Assembly: GCA_040219575.1 (NCBI GenBank)
Contig: JAVJSD010000008.1
Location: 27,696-91,695, forward strand
Length of the DNA: 64,000 bases
Reading direction: 5' to 3'
Source: JAVJSD01 sp040219575
GTDB taxonomy: Bacteria > Planctomycetota > Planctomycetia > Pirellulales > Pirellulaceae
How positions within the stretch are numbered: position 1 is the stretch's first letter; every line of letters begins with the position of its first letter. Positions 46,817 through 56,421 of this stretch are shown piece after piece. The notes under the pieces are model-generated. The model saw only the letters and a list, made by a program, of their open reading frames with translations, was not told the DNA's origin and ran no database searches. Both the position numbers and the translations under genes were made by a program.

Positions 46817-47533
46817 TTGAACCTGCTGCTGATGATCACCTGCCTGGGCGACGTCCTCCGGCCCGACGCCGGCAAGGCCACGGTTCGTCTGCTGAGGCGG
46901 TTGGGCCATTCGATCGACTTTCCCGCCAGCCAAACCTGTTGCGGTCAGCCGATGTACAACAGCGGCTTCTCCGACCTGGCCCGCGAGCAGGCGAAGCACA
47001 CCATTGCCGCCTTCGCGTCGGAGGATCTGGTCGTCGTCCCCTCGGGATCTTGCGCGGCGATGGTGAAGGTCGAATTCCCGCACCTGCTGGCCGACGAGCC
47101 GGAGTGGCGTCAGCGGGCGCTCGACCTCTCGCGCCGCACCCACGAGCTGAGCGACCTGTTGGTCAACGTGCTGGGGGTCAGCGATGTGGGGGCGAAGTTT
47201 GAAGGCACTGCGACCTATCACTACGCCTGCCACTTGCGGATGCTCGAGCAAAAAGACGAAGTCGAGAAGCTGCTGTCGCACGTGCAAGGGCTCACCTACG
47301 TGCCGCTGGTGCGGCAGGATCAATGCTGCGGCTTCGGCGGCTCGTTCGCCGTCCGCTATCCGCAGATCTCCGGCGCGATGGTCGAGGACAAGTCGAATTG
47401 CATTGTCGAGACCAAGGCCGACGTCGTCGTCTCCACCGACGCCGGCTGCCTGATGAACATCGGCGGCAGACTGCGGAGACGCGAGGAGCGGACGGAGGTT
47501 CTTCACCTGGCCGAGCTGCTGGACCGGCGTTAG
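46817..47533 (+). CDS. LutA/LldE-type (Fe-S) binding protein with two CCG domains
   Basis: 238 residues from a TTG start at 46817 (MNLLLMITCLGD), which places the TCLxD motif exactly where the family has it and matches the usual length of about 239. It has two cysteine-rich domains with TCCGQPMYNSG (about 40-50) and QDQCCGFGGSF. In lactate oxidation LutA works with LutB and LutC, but neither is adjacent. It starts 25 bases after the nucleoside hydrolase stop and may be co-transcribed with it. Confidence 0.85.
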   Translation: MNLLLMITCLGDVLRPDAGKATVRLLRRLGHSIDFPASQTCCGQPMYNSGFSDLAREQAKHTIAAFASEDLVVVPSGSCAAMVKVEFPHLLADEPEWRQRALDLSRRTHELSDLLVNVLGVSDVGAKFEGTATYHYACHLRMLEQKDEVEKLLSHVQGLTYVPLVRQDQCCGFGGSFAVRYPQISGAMVEDKSNCIVETKADVVVSTDAGCLMNIGGRLRRREERTEVLHLAELLDRR

Positions 47534-47696
47534 GTGTGTGGCAGTCGAAGAACGAGCGCCCCTGGCGAAGCGGCGGTGTTTCAGGGACGCGATGAGAATT
47601 CGGTCGCCCTCTCGAAAAACCGCGACGACAAGTCGTCGGCTTGGAGCAGGAACGCCCATCGAGGTTAACCACTCACCACTCACCACTCACCACACC

Positions 47697-48305
47697 CTAC
47701 CCGGCCTTGCGCACCTGCCCGGCCCGGTACATCTGCGGATTGAGCGTCGGATCGTTGTACATCTTGCACTGTCGGTAGGTCTTGTGGCGTTTGCGGCCGG
47801 TGAAGATGTCGTCGAGCAGTTGCGAGAGCGACGCGGCGAGATCCTCGTGCTGCAGCATGCAGATCGCCAGCTTTTGCTCCACGCGTTCGACATGCTCGGC
47901 ATTCACGTCGTCGCGCTGCAGTTGCTCGTCGAGGTGGTATAGCCGCAGCGACATGATCGACAGCCGGTCGATGCACGAACCCGGCGTTTCGGTGTTCAGC
48001 GGGGCGCCGAAGTCGGGGCCGATGCCCAGGTCGGTCAGCCGCTCGCTGATCACGTCGTCGATCCGCTCGATCCAATCGTTGCGCTGCTGGTTCAGGCCGT
48101 CGATGGCCCGCTTCACCTGGGCGATCTCCACGTCGCCCGCTTCCGGACTGCGGGCGATATCTTCCTGGTGCCACAGCCGGAAATTGAACCCGTGCTGCGT
48201 GCAGGCGACGCCCAGCAAGCCCTGGTGCGCGTTGTCCACCTCTTGCCCGTGCCAACGAACCACGCACTCGCGTTGCATCTCGGTGATTTGCTTGACGTCG
48301 ATCAT
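47697..48305 (-). CDS. DUF4254 protein
   Basis: 202 residues from MIDVKQITEMQ. The family signature NFRLWHQEDIAR is at about 40-51, and helical regions continue to the end. DUF4254 proteins are cytoplasmic and of unknown function; in some genomes they lie near glycosyltransferases. None are adjacent here. I prefer this start over the extension to 48506, which is low-quality. Confidence 0.85.
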   Translation of the reverse strand: MIDVKQITEMQRECVVRWHGQEVDNAHQGLLGVACTQHGFNFRLWHQEDIARSPEAGDVEIAQVKRAIDGLNQQRNDWIERIDDVISERLTDLGIGPDFGAPLNTETPGSCIDRLSIMSLRLYHLDEQLQRDDVNAEHVERVEQKLAICMLQHEDLAASLSQLLDDIFTGRKRHKTYRQCKMYNDPTLNPQMYRAGQVRKAG

Positions 48306-48527
48306 CAGCGGCCTTTCCAGCACACATGGACAAAGGGGAACGAGGGCGCAGGCCCACAAGCGTGGGGATTCTAGGTCCGTTCCGCGATTTGCCACAAGGC
48401 AAATTGGGCAAGTTAAGCCCGCCCGCGGAATCTCAACGACGTTGACACGATCTCGGAAGAACTGCAAGCTTCCCGCATTGCCCGTGGGTGGAACTCGACC
48501 TGCCATACCTTTTCGTGATTTGCAACG

Positions 48528-49529
48528 ATGGAAACGCCATTCGTGAACGGTTCGACCAAGTTCGCAATTCGAATCGTGGGAAGTATTTTCACATTGCTGC
48601 TACTGGCCGGGGCGGGATGCGTCCCCGACGGCGATACCTCGATGAGCATTCGCTCGGGCGTGTCGCCCGAAGGATTCCAGGGGGACCGCGCATTTAGCCA
48701 CTTGCAGGCCATCTGCGAGCTGGGGCCGCGTGTGAGCGGCACGCCGGCGATGAAGGCGCAGCGACTGATGCTGGCGGAGCATTTCCGCGGACTGGGGGCG
48801 GAGGTTCGTCTGCAGGACTTTCCGGCGACGCAGCCGCTCGACGGTTCAACGATGACGATGACCAATATGCTCGTCTCCTGGCATCCCCAGAAACTCCAGC
48901 GGGTGCTGCTCTGCACGCATTTCGACACCCGGCCGTTTCCCGATCGCGACCCGAACGAACCCCAGGGCGAGTTCTTGGGCGCGAACGACGGCGCCAGCGG
49001 CGTGGCCTTGTTGATGGAGCTCGGCCGGCACATCTCTCGCATCGATTGCCGGTACGGGATCGACTTCGTGTTTTTCGACGGCGAGGAACTCGTCTACAAC
49101 GAACGGTTCGATCCCTACTTCCTCGGCTCGAAGCATTTTGCACGGAGCTATGTGAATAATGACGAAGGCGTCACCTACCAGTACGGCGTGCTGCTGGACA
49201 TGGTCGGCGACGCGCAACTGCAGATTTATTTCGAGAAGAACAGCTTCGAGAAGGCGCGGCCGCTGACGACGAGCATTTGGGACGCCGCTCGGCGGGCGGG
49301 AGTGGCGGAGTTCATTCCCCGCGTGCGGCACGAGGTGAACGACGATCATCTGCCGCTCAACGACATCGCCAGAATCCCCACCTGCGACATCATCGACTTC
49401 GACTATCCCCGCGAAGGCGTGCCCCGACCCTACTGGCACACGCGCGCCGACACGCCGCAGAACTGCTCCGGCCAATCGCTGGCCAAGGTGGGCCGCGTGC
49501 TGATCGAGTGGCTGAAGACGGTTGAGTAG
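48528..49529 (+). CDS. M28-family metallopeptidase / glutaminyl cyclase-like lipoprotein
   Basis: 333 residues. A lipobox LLLLAGAGC (about 23-31) marks it as a lipoprotein. The M28 fold has zinc-site motifs CTHFDTRP, GANDGASG, FFDGEEL and DMVGDAQL, plus a late His (YWHTRADTP). The spacing is that of glutaminyl-peptide cyclotransferase (QPCT), which forms pyroglutamate, but an aminopeptidase activity is possible. Confidence 0.87.
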   Translation: METPFVNGSTKFAIRIVGSIFTLLLLAGAGCVPDGDTSMSIRSGVSPEGFQGDRAFSHLQAICELGPRVSGTPAMKAQRLMLAEHFRGLGAEVRLQDFPATQPLDGSTMTMTNMLVSWHPQKLQRVLLCTHFDTRPFPDRDPNEPQGEFLGANDGASGVALLMELGRHISRIDCRYGIDFVFFDGEELVYNERFDPYFLGSKHFARSYVNNDEGVTYQYGVLLDMVGDAQLQIYFEKNSFEKARPLTTSIWDAARRAGVAEFIPRVRHEVNDDHLPLNDIARIPTCDIIDFDYPREGVPRPYWHTRADTPQNCSGQSLAKVGRVLIEWLKTVE

Positions 49530-49637
49530 CGTAACGCGCAGTGGTCGGTCGCACCGGGCCGCGCGGCACTCATCATCGGTCTTCGATCCGCAAAGCAACC
49601 GCTCGAAAGGAGCGCCGGCCGCACGCATTTCCGGGCA

Positions 49638-49771
49638 GTCCGCAGATGACGCAGATTTCCGCAGATCCTTGCGAACCGATTTGATCTCTTATCTAGATTT
49701 GGTCAAAGGTCTAAAAAGCCGTTGGCTGGCACCTGCATCATCATCTGCGCCAATCTGCGTCATCTGCGGAC
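49638..49771. repeat. Inverted repeat F, copy 2, reaching into ada
   Basis: Arms gtccgcagatgacgcagatt... and ...atctgcgtcatctgcggac. The right arm overlaps the last codons and stop of ada (minus strand), giving the C-terminus SADDADWRR. Confidence 0.65.
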
Positions 49772-50889
49772 AAGCTCGGTTCCGGTTTCACCGAGCTGAG
49801 ATTCATCCGCGGCTTTTCGATGCTTCCGTACTGCGCCAGCACGCGACGTTCGTGCTCGAGCAACCATTGCTTGCGCCACAAGCCGCCGCCATAGCCGCAG
49901 AGTGTGCCGTCGCTACGGACGACGCGGTGGCAGGGAATGACGATTGCGAAGCGGTTGTCGCCGTTGGCGCGTCCGACGGCTCGCTGCGCGCTGGCTCGTT
50001 GGATGGTCTTGGCCAGCTCTCGATAGGATACCGTCTCGCCATAGGGAATCGTCAGCAGCGCTTTCCAGACCCGTTGCTGAAAGTCGGTTCCGTCGTGGCG
50101 AAGCGGCAAGTCGAACGACGTGCGGCGGCCTTCGAAGTACTCGGCAACTTCGCGACGCGTCTGCTCCAGGATTGGATGCTCGCCGGGCGCGATGGGACGT
50201 CGAAACAGGCGGTCGATACGGCGAAACTGCGTGGGCAGCATGCGTCGGTCGGCGAACTCCAGCAGATAGAGTCCCTCGTCGGCGCCGGCGGCGATCATCG
50301 GGCCGAGCGGCGTGAGCATACGCGCCACCAGAATCGGCCGCCGATGCATTTCGCGGCGCGGCGCGTCTCCCAACCACTTCTTCAGCGCCTCGCGAAAGCC
50401 GCTCAGCGATTCGTAGCCGTGGTCGAACGCCGCCCCCGTGACCTGCTCGCCTGCGTGGATCTGTCCCACCGCCGCGGCCAGGCGACGCGCGCGGAGATAC
50501 GCGTGGAATGTCATGCCGTGATGCTGCTTGAACCAACGGCGGACGCGGGAAGGCGCCACGGCGGCGGCCCGCAAATCGGCGTCGGTCCAACGCCGCGTGG
50601 GATCCGACTCGACTCGATCGAGCAACCCGCGCAGCCAATCCGGCGCGGCGCCGTCCGCCTCCAGCGGTCGGCAGCGGCGACAGGCGCGAAAGCCCGCCGC
50701 CAGCGCTTCGCTCGCGGACGGAAAGAACCGTACGTTCTCTCGAAGCGGTTTACGCGCCGGGCAGGTCGGTCGGCAGAAGACGCCCGTGGTCCGCACGCCG
50801 AAAATGAACAAGCCCTCGTACTGTCCGTCGCACGCGACGAGTGCCCGATACATTTCCTCTTCCGGCGGCAGGGGGAGTCTGGTGTGCAT
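49741..50889 (-). CDS. ada: Ada: methylphosphotriester/O6-methylguanine methyltransferase and regulator
   Basis: 382 residues with all Ada parts. The N-terminal zinc/methyl-acceptor domain has FCRPTCPARKP (C39, C43) and CRRC (C70, C73). The AraC-type helix-turn-helix is at about 85-175. The methyltransferase has acceptor C320 in IPCHRVVRSDG. It repairs alkylated DNA and, once methylated, activates the adaptive response. No separate alkB/alkA gene is adjacent. The C-terminal tail is formed by a repeat arm. Confidence 0.93.
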   Translation of the reverse strand: MHTRLPLPPEEEMYRALVACDGQYEGLFIFGVRTTGVFCRPTCPARKPLRENVRFFPSASEALAAGFRACRRCRPLEADGAAPDWLRGLLDRVESDPTRRWTDADLRAAAVAPSRVRRWFKQHHGMTFHAYLRARRLAAAVGQIHAGEQVTGAAFDHGYESLSGFREALKKWLGDAPRREMHRRPILVARMLTPLGPMIAAGADEGLYLLEFADRRMLPTQFRRIDRLFRRPIAPGEHPILEQTRREVAEYFEGRRTSFDLPLRHDGTDFQQRVWKALLTIPYGETVSYRELAKTIQRASAQRAVGRANGDNRFAIVIPCHRVVRSDGTLCGYGGGLWRKQWLLEHERRVLAQYGSIEKPRMNLSSVKPEPSLSADDADWRR

Positions 50890-51173
50890 GCAGGCATTTT
50901 AGCCCTGCCGCCGCGATCCACGACCGGAAAATGAACACCGAACTCGGATCGGACGGAATTCCACCGATCGCCGAACGGTCGGCCGCTTTCCTTGTTACTT
51001 GGGCCGGTTTCGCGCTTGCGCGGCGTCGAATCACTTGGCGGGCGCCGCCCTCCAGATAGCGGCGCCCCCCGCGGCGGCGCTGGTATACTGTTATGGAGGC
51101 GGCGCGGCATTGACTCGCGCCCGGCGTTTCTCCTATAAACATCGTGCGACCGCCGATTTCACCACATCGGAAA
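50890..51173. other. Intergenic region between ada and a small secreted protein
   Basis: About 280 bases, no gene. Candidate location of the ada promoter and operator; no clear Ada box could be identified. Confidence 0.3.
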
Positions 51174-51524
51174 ATGACCAGAACCCAGCGCCGCCGACTC
51201 TCGCGCTTACTTGCATCGTCCGCTCTACGGTTGGCGGTTGGCTGTTTGCTCGCAGCAATTTCTTTGCCGGCAGGCAGCGCGGCGCCGTCGATTGGCTTGG
51301 TGGTTTCCAGCGAGTCGGAATTGCCGCTCGAGAGCGACGAGACCTCGCCGGAGGCGGCGTTGCCCGGTTGCGACGAGCATCAGGCCGGCCGACTATTTCG
51401 GGCAAGCGGCGCCAAACTCCTGCAAGGCGACCGCCGGCCGAGCGGCGTTGGATCGACGGGACGATACCAGGGCGTCATCGGGCACCGCCTCGCAAACGGA
51501 CTGAGAGCACCACTGCGCTGTTAG
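51174..51524 (+). CDS. Small secreted protein, uncertain
   Basis: 116 residues from MTRTQRRRLSRLLASSALRL, with a basic n-region and a signal-like hydrophobic stretch to LPAGSAA. The rest (GCDEHQAGRLFRASGAKLLQ) is not recognised. Length and codon pattern are weak evidence, so this may not be a gene. Confidence 0.45.
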   Translation: MTRTQRRRLSRLLASSALRLAVGCLLAAISLPAGSAAPSIGLVVSSESELPLESDETSPEAALPGCDEHQAGRLFRASGAKLLQGDRRPSGVGSTGRYQGVIGHRLANGLRAPLRC

Positions 51525-51771
51525 TCCTTCTCTTGCTTGATGTGTGAATTTCGGCGCTGCGCTGCGCCGTCTGCTCCATCGCTCCTTTCGGCTGGTCGTC
51601 CACCGATCGCCGATACCTCGCGTTCGCGCGTCGAACGAAGGCGTTCGAGTATTGGGCGTTCGGGCATTGGGCGTTCGGACCAGCGCCGGCCACGACGTTT
51701 CATGGACGCTTCACGCGGTCTCCGTGCAATCGTCGTCCAATACGAGCCATCATCACAAGGGCTGCCTCAGC

Positions 51772-52437
51772 ATGCAGAAGCTCATTGAAGGAATCCACCA
51801 GTTTCAACAGACGATTTTCGATTCGCAAAAGCGATTGTTTGAACGACTAGCGCAAGGCCAGCAACCGCTGGCGCTGTTCATTACTTGCAGCGACTCGCGG
51901 ATCGATCCGAGCCTGCTCACCCAAACGCAGCCGGGCGAACTGTTCATCATGCGCAACGCGGGAAACATCGTTCCGCCGCACGGCGCCATATGCGGCGGCG
52001 AAGCAGCCACCATCGAATACGCCGTCGCCGTGCTGAAGGTGCGCGACGTCATCATTTGCGGCCACTCCCTTTGCGGAGCGATGGGCGCCGTGTTGCATCC
52101 GGAGCAGTTGGACGGGCTGGGCGCGGTGAAAGCCTGGTTGAATCACGCCGAGGCCACGTCGCGGATCATCAAGGAGAATTACCAGCACATTCAGGACGAG
52201 AACGCTCGGTTGACCGCGACGGTCGAGGAGAACGTGCTCGTTCAACTGGAAAACCTCCGCACGCATCCCAGTGTGGCGGCGGCCGTGTCGCGCGGCGATC
52301 TCAAACTCCACGGCTGGACCTACAAATTCGAAACGGGGCAGGTGTTCGCTTACGACCCGCAAAACGGGCAGTTCCTGCCTTTGGAGCAGGTAAGCGGAAG
52401 TCCCAAGCTGACGACGGAAACCATGCCCACGATTTGA
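51772..52437 (+). CDS. Beta-class carbonic anhydrase
   Basis: 221 residues from MQKLIEGIHQF. The zinc-site set is complete: C39 and D41/R43 in ITCSDSR, H98 and C101 in GHSLCGAM. It interconverts CO2 and bicarbonate in the cytoplasm. The SulP transporter gene starts 69 bases downstream on the same strand; together they fit bicarbonate uptake and pH/CO2 handling. The upstream region contains short tandem repeats (gggcgttcgggcattgggcg). Confidence 0.95.
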   Translation: MQKLIEGIHQFQQTIFDSQKRLFERLAQGQQPLALFITCSDSRIDPSLLTQTQPGELFIMRNAGNIVPPHGAICGGEAATIEYAVAVLKVRDVIICGHSLCGAMGAVLHPEQLDGLGAVKAWLNHAEATSRIIKENYQHIQDENARLTATVEENVLVQLENLRTHPSVAAAVSRGDLKLHGWTYKFETGQVFAYDPQNGQFLPLEQVSGSPKLTTETMPTI

Positions 52438-52505
52438 CGCCGCGGCGGCGAGCTACTCCGCATTCCTGTGCGATCAACTTCTCCGGGCCGAAGGACGAAC
52501 ACGCG

Positions 52506-54566
52506 ATGAGCGAACCGCAGCAACCGCGAAACGGACCGCCGCAACGCTCGTTTCGCAAGGACTTCCTGGCGTCGATCGTCGTGTTCCTGGTGGCGCTGCC
52601 GCTGTGCATGGGCATCGCCATCGCCTCGGGAACTCCGGTGGCGACCGGCTTGATCACGGGCATCATCGGCGGCATCGTCGTTGGTTCGCTCAGCGGCGTG
52701 CCGCTGCAAGCCAGCGGGCCGGCCGCCGGCCTGACGGTCATCGTCTACGAAATCGTGCAGCAATTCGGACTGGAAATGCTGGGGCTGGTCGTGCTGATCG
52801 CCGGCGGTCTGCAGATTCTGGCGGGGATGCTCCGGCTGGGGCAGTGGTTTCGGGCAGTATCCCCAGCGGTTATCAAGGGCATGCTGGCGGGAATCGGCGT
52901 GCTGATTTTCGCCAGCCAGTTCCATGTGATGGTCGACGACAAGCCAAAGGGAAGCGGCATCGAGAACCTGCTCAGCATTCCCGAGGCGGTCGCCAAGGGC
53001 GTGCAACTGCCCCACCTCCATAGCCAGCAGGTCCGCAGCTTCCGCGCCGGGATGTTGCAGACCGTCGGGGAATTGCACCGTCGGCAGGTCGATTTGCAGG
53101 AACGCCTCGCCGAGCATACGGAGCGAGAGAATTCGGAAGACGGCCAAGGCGGCCTGAAGATCGAGCATCCGGAGCAGTATGCGGCGGAACAGGAGCAGCA
53201 TACCGCCGAACTGGCCGAAGTCGTGGCGACGCTGTGTGAGTTCGAAACGAAGCACGTTGACGACCAGCGCTCTCGGCGGATATGCAAAGCGGCCGAAGCG
53301 GCGCTGGCCAAGAGCCGCGCCGCGGCCAAGGACTTGGAGCTCGAGGGACTGAACGATCTGGCGCTCAAGGGGCAGAACGAAGCCGTCGAATCGCTGGACG
53401 AATTGCTGGAGACGATGACGAATCATGCGCTGGCCGCGGAGATCGGTTTGCTGACGATCGTCGTCATCATTCTCTGGCAGGCCTTCGCGCCGAAGGGCTT
53501 GCGGCTTGTCCCCGCGCCGCTCGTGGCGATCGTCGTCGCCACGCTGGCGACCGCGTTGCTCGTGCTGCCGGTGCTCTACGTCGAAGTGCCCGATCGACTG
53601 TGGGAGCAGATTCACATCCCCACCATGGCGGTGTTGCACAATGCGCCTTGGACGGCGTTGCTTCAGTCGGGTCTGTTGATCGCCGTGGTGGCCAGCGCCG
53701 AAACGCTGCTCTCTTCCACCGCCGTGGATCAATTGCACTCCGGTCCGCGGGCCAAGTACGACAAGGAGCTATTCGCGCAAGGCGTCGGCAACATGATTTG
53801 CGGCCTGTTGGGGGCTCTGCCGATGACCGGAGTGATCGTCCGAAGCTCGGCCAACGTGCATGCCGGCGCCACCAGTCGGCGTTCGACGATCATGCATGGG
53901 GTGTGGCTGCTGCTGTTCGTCGTTGGACTGGCCTCGCTGTTGCGAATGATCCCGACCTCCAGTCTGGCCGCCATGCTGGTTTACACCGGCTACAAACTGA
54001 TCGATGTCAAATCGATCAAGAAGTTGCGCGAATATGGCTGGGGCGAAGTCGGAATCTACGTGGCGACCGTCGTCGGCATCGTCGCCACCGATCTGCTGAC
54101 GGGCGTGCTGGTGGGCGTGGCGTTAGCCGCGCTCAAACTGCTGTATACGTTCTCGCACCTGAGCGTTCGTCTGACGACCGATCCCGACCGCTCGGTGGCG
54201 CGGCTTGAGTTGACCGGCGCGGCGACATTCATTCGGCTGCCGAAACTCGCCACCAAGCTCGAGGACGTACCTCCCAACGCCGAACTTCACGTCGATTTCG
54301 AACACCTCGACTACATCGATCACGCCTGCCTCGATCTGCTGATGAACTGGGCCAAACAGCACGAATCGACCGGTGGACGGATCGTGATCGACTGGGATTC
54401 GCTGCACGCCAACTTCTATCGTCAATCACGCGGCCCCGACGACGTCGGCGGGAAGACGAGAACTGCGCCGGGCGACGGGCGGCGGGCGCACCAGCCAGAC
54501 GCCTCGGACCTCGCCGCCGACGGGGAGAAGGGTGAACATTCCCCCGTCGAAAGTCGCGGAGGCTGA
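52506..54566 (+). CDS. SulP-family anion (bicarbonate/sulfate) transporter with coiled-coil insert and STAS domain
   Basis: 686 residues. The SulP core begins FLASIVVFLVALPLCMGIAI and continues with VPLQASGPAAGLTVIVYE and helices to about residue 165. A charged helical insert of about 140 residues follows (about 170-305, LQERLAEHTERENSEDG, AELAEVVATLCEFETKHVDD). Then come the remaining helices and a C-terminal STAS-like domain (about 560-640, ELHVDFEHLDYIDHACLDLL). The neighbouring carbonic anhydrase suggests bicarbonate as substrate. The insert is larger than in ordinary SulP proteins. The last 40 residues look disordered. Confidence 0.9.
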   Translation: MSEPQQPRNGPPQRSFRKDFLASIVVFLVALPLCMGIAIASGTPVATGLITGIIGGIVVGSLSGVPLQASGPAAGLTVIVYEIVQQFGLEMLGLVVLIAGGLQILAGMLRLGQWFRAVSPAVIKGMLAGIGVLIFASQFHVMVDDKPKGSGIENLLSIPEAVAKGVQLPHLHSQQVRSFRAGMLQTVGELHRRQVDLQERLAEHTERENSEDGQGGLKIEHPEQYAAEQEQHTAELAEVVATLCEFETKHVDDQRSRRICKAAEAALAKSRAAAKDLELEGLNDLALKGQNEAVESLDELLETMTNHALAAEIGLLTIVVIILWQAFAPKGLRLVPAPLVAIVVATLATALLVLPVLYVEVPDRLWEQIHIPTMAVLHNAPWTALLQSGLLIAVVASAETLLSSTAVDQLHSGPRAKYDKELFAQGVGNMICGLLGALPMTGVIVRSSANVHAGATSRRSTIMHGVWLLLFVVGLASLLRMIPTSSLAAMLVYTGYKLIDVKSIKKLREYGWGEVGIYVATVVGIVATDLLTGVLVGVALAALKLLYTFSHLSVRLTTDPDRSVARLELTGAATFIRLPKLATKLEDVPPNAELHVDFEHLDYIDHACLDLLMNWAKQHESTGGRIVIDWDSLHANFYRQSRGPDDVGGKTRTAPGDGRRAHQPDASDLAADGEKGEHSPVESRGG

Positions 54567-54949
54567 GCAGCGCGTCGTCGGCGTCCGCCATCTCGATCCG
54601 CATCGGACAACTCCGCGCGGCGAATGTCCGCGCCTCACACAGCGCCCAGTCCCGCGCCGTCATGCGCCCGGAATCTCTTCCCCGGCAGCAACACCAACAG
54701 GCGATCGGCGCTGGCGCTGTTGTACGACGTCGATTTCGACCAATCTGGTAGGGCGTCGCAGCCGCCGACGGCCCAGGGGCGGAAGTCGTGAGGCAGCGAC
54801 TTTTTTACCGGGTGACAGCGTCGGAAAGGGCGCAGCGGCGACCTGAACGGTGTTGCACTCAGACGGAGATGAGATACAATATTTGTACGTGCGTAATTGG
54901 GAACCAGGCTTCGCGGCGGCGCTTCGTCCGCCCGGCGGGAGATGTGGAG
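54567..54949. other. Intergenic region, nothing seen
   Basis: About 380 bases with no convincing gene, repeat or RNA. Frames on both strands are shadows without a start or protein-like composition. Confidence 0.3.
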
Positions 54950-55531
54950 ATGGCGTATGTCCGGATGACGCGGGACGACTTTCTCCAGGACCCGCAGGGA
55001 AAGACTTTCGCCGACGTCGTCAACGATCGGCAGCAGCCTTTCTCCACGGTGTTGAAGTTTTTCGACGACGCCGATCGCCAACGGCGGATGGAGGAGTCGG
55101 AACTGCACCACGATCGGGCGCCCTTGGCGGGCGTGGTCCGCGAACTCGAGACGCTGGCCGAGATCGATCGCTTCCTCAGCGGCGCCCACCCCAAACGCAA
55201 CACACGTTTCCGGCAGGCCATCGGCGTGCTGGTGCGCATGATCATGGAGCGTCGCGGCTGGCGCAAGACGGGCCGCAAAGGTTCACTCGGTGTGCGGGCG
55301 TCGGGCGATACGCAATTGCCGGCGCACAACACGGGCGGACTCGCCTTCTGGTTTGTTCGCGCCGAGCGCTACGAACGCGGAGACGGCATGCCGTACCGCA
55401 CGGTGCGCGAACGCTGCCGGCAGCTTGAATCCGCCGCCAACGGGCCGGCGCGAAATGGACCGGCGCGAAATGGGAGAGGCGCGGGCCGCCCTCGAAAAAA
55501 CGTCAATCGAAAATCAAACACAGAACGGTGA
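54950..55531 (+). CDS. Protein of unknown function, Gly/Arg-rich tail
   Basis: 193 residues from MAYVRMTRDDFLQDPQGKTF. The C-terminus has a short DNA tandem repeat giving NGPARNGPARNG and then a basic tail (GRPRKNVNRK) that could bind nucleic acid. No family recognised. It overlaps no other gene; the next small gene starts two bases later. Confidence 0.6.
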   Translation: MAYVRMTRDDFLQDPQGKTFADVVNDRQQPFSTVLKFFDDADRQRRMEESELHHDRAPLAGVVRELETLAEIDRFLSGAHPKRNTRFRQAIGVLVRMIMERRGWRKTGRKGSLGVRASGDTQLPAHNTGGLAFWFVRAERYERGDGMPYRTVRERCRQLESAANGPARNGPARNGRGAGRPRKNVNRKSNTER

Positions 55532-55533
55532 AC

Positions 55534-55884
55534 ATGGCAAAAGATCGAAATACCTTCGCCAAACGGCAACGTGAAGTGGAAAAAAAGCGAAAGGCGGCGG
55601 AAAAGAAAGAACGCCGCGCCAAGCGAAAGCTGGACACCGAGGAGACGACCGAAGCCGTTGAGTCCCCAAACGGTCTTTCGACCGCGGAACATTCCGTGTT
55701 GAACGTCTTTCGAACCTATCTGATGACGCCTGGGAAGATGCTCTGTTTCGGCAGCGCGGACCTCGACACCTACAAGACACCGCTGGCCCAACTCGCGGAC
55801 AAGGGGATGTTGGTGGCCGAAAAGTCGCGCGGAGGATATTCGCTCACCAAGGAAGGCTTCGACGCCATGCGCGACAGCGCGTAG
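55534..55884 (+). CDS. Small Lys-rich protein with winged-helix-like end
   Basis: 116 residues from MAKDRNTFAKRQREVEKKRK. The first 45 residues are a charged helix. The rest (LSTAEHSVLNVFRTYLMTPG ... GGYSLTKEGFDAM) resembles a winged helix. Probably nucleic-acid-associated; unrecognised. It starts two bases after the preceding stop, so one operon is likely. Confidence 0.6.
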   Translation: MAKDRNTFAKRQREVEKKRKAAEKKERRAKRKLDTEETTEAVESPNGLSTAEHSVLNVFRTYLMTPGKMLCFGSADLDTYKTPLAQLADKGMLVAEKSRGGYSLTKEGFDAMRDSA

Positions 55885-55942
55885 CCGAGGCGCGAGAGTG
55901 AGCAAGGGGCGACCACTGATTCACCACGAAAGGTCGTCCACG

Positions 55943-56278
55943 ATGAACTTCCTGAGCTGGCTCACCGGCCGTTTCTCCGATCGCGGGAAGTCCCTGGCTT
56001 GCTACAAGCGGGCAATGGCCCGGGCCAAGAAGCACGACCATCAAGGCGCGATCGACGGCTACACCATGACCATCGGCATGGCGGAGACGCCGGCCGATGT
56101 GAAGGCGATGGCCCTCTACAACCGAGCGCTGGTCTACGCCGTCACCGGGGAGGCCGCCAAGGCCTTCGACGACCTGAATTTCGTGCTGGCGATGAAAGAG
56201 ACGTTGGTGAACGTGAAGACCATGGCCCGGCAGAAACTGGCCCGCATGAACCACGCCTCGGGCGCCGCCAACCCCTAG
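55943..56278 (+). CDS. Small TPR-like protein
   Basis: 111 residues from MNFLSWLTGRFSDRGKSLACY. Two TPR-like helix pairs: GAIDGYTMTIG with ADVKAMALYNRALVYAVTGE and AAKAFDDLNFVLAM. Likely a scaffold, partners unknown. Confidence 0.65.
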   Translation: MNFLSWLTGRFSDRGKSLACYKRAMARAKKHDHQGAIDGYTMTIGMAETPADVKAMALYNRALVYAVTGEAAKAFDDLNFVLAMKETLVNVKTMARQKLARMNHASGAANP

Positions 56279-56421
56279 ATTCAGGGGGTTTTATCCGAGA
56301 AACGTCGGAATTGACGCCCCACGCGGCCCCAATCCGCCGCCGATCGGCGGAACATATTGACACCAGACGCTGCTCTGCTAAGAACACCGAGTGGATTCTC
56401 GAAGCCGAGCCCTTGCTCAAC

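Noticed and set aside
47675..47697. Tandem actcacc repeats as a CRISPR or regulatory array
   Set aside because: Only about three 7-bp units with no spacers; simple sequence repeat.
54532..54846. 104-codon plus-strand frame after the SulP gene
   Set aside because: Low-complexity, overlaps the end of the transporter gene and shows no protein-like features.
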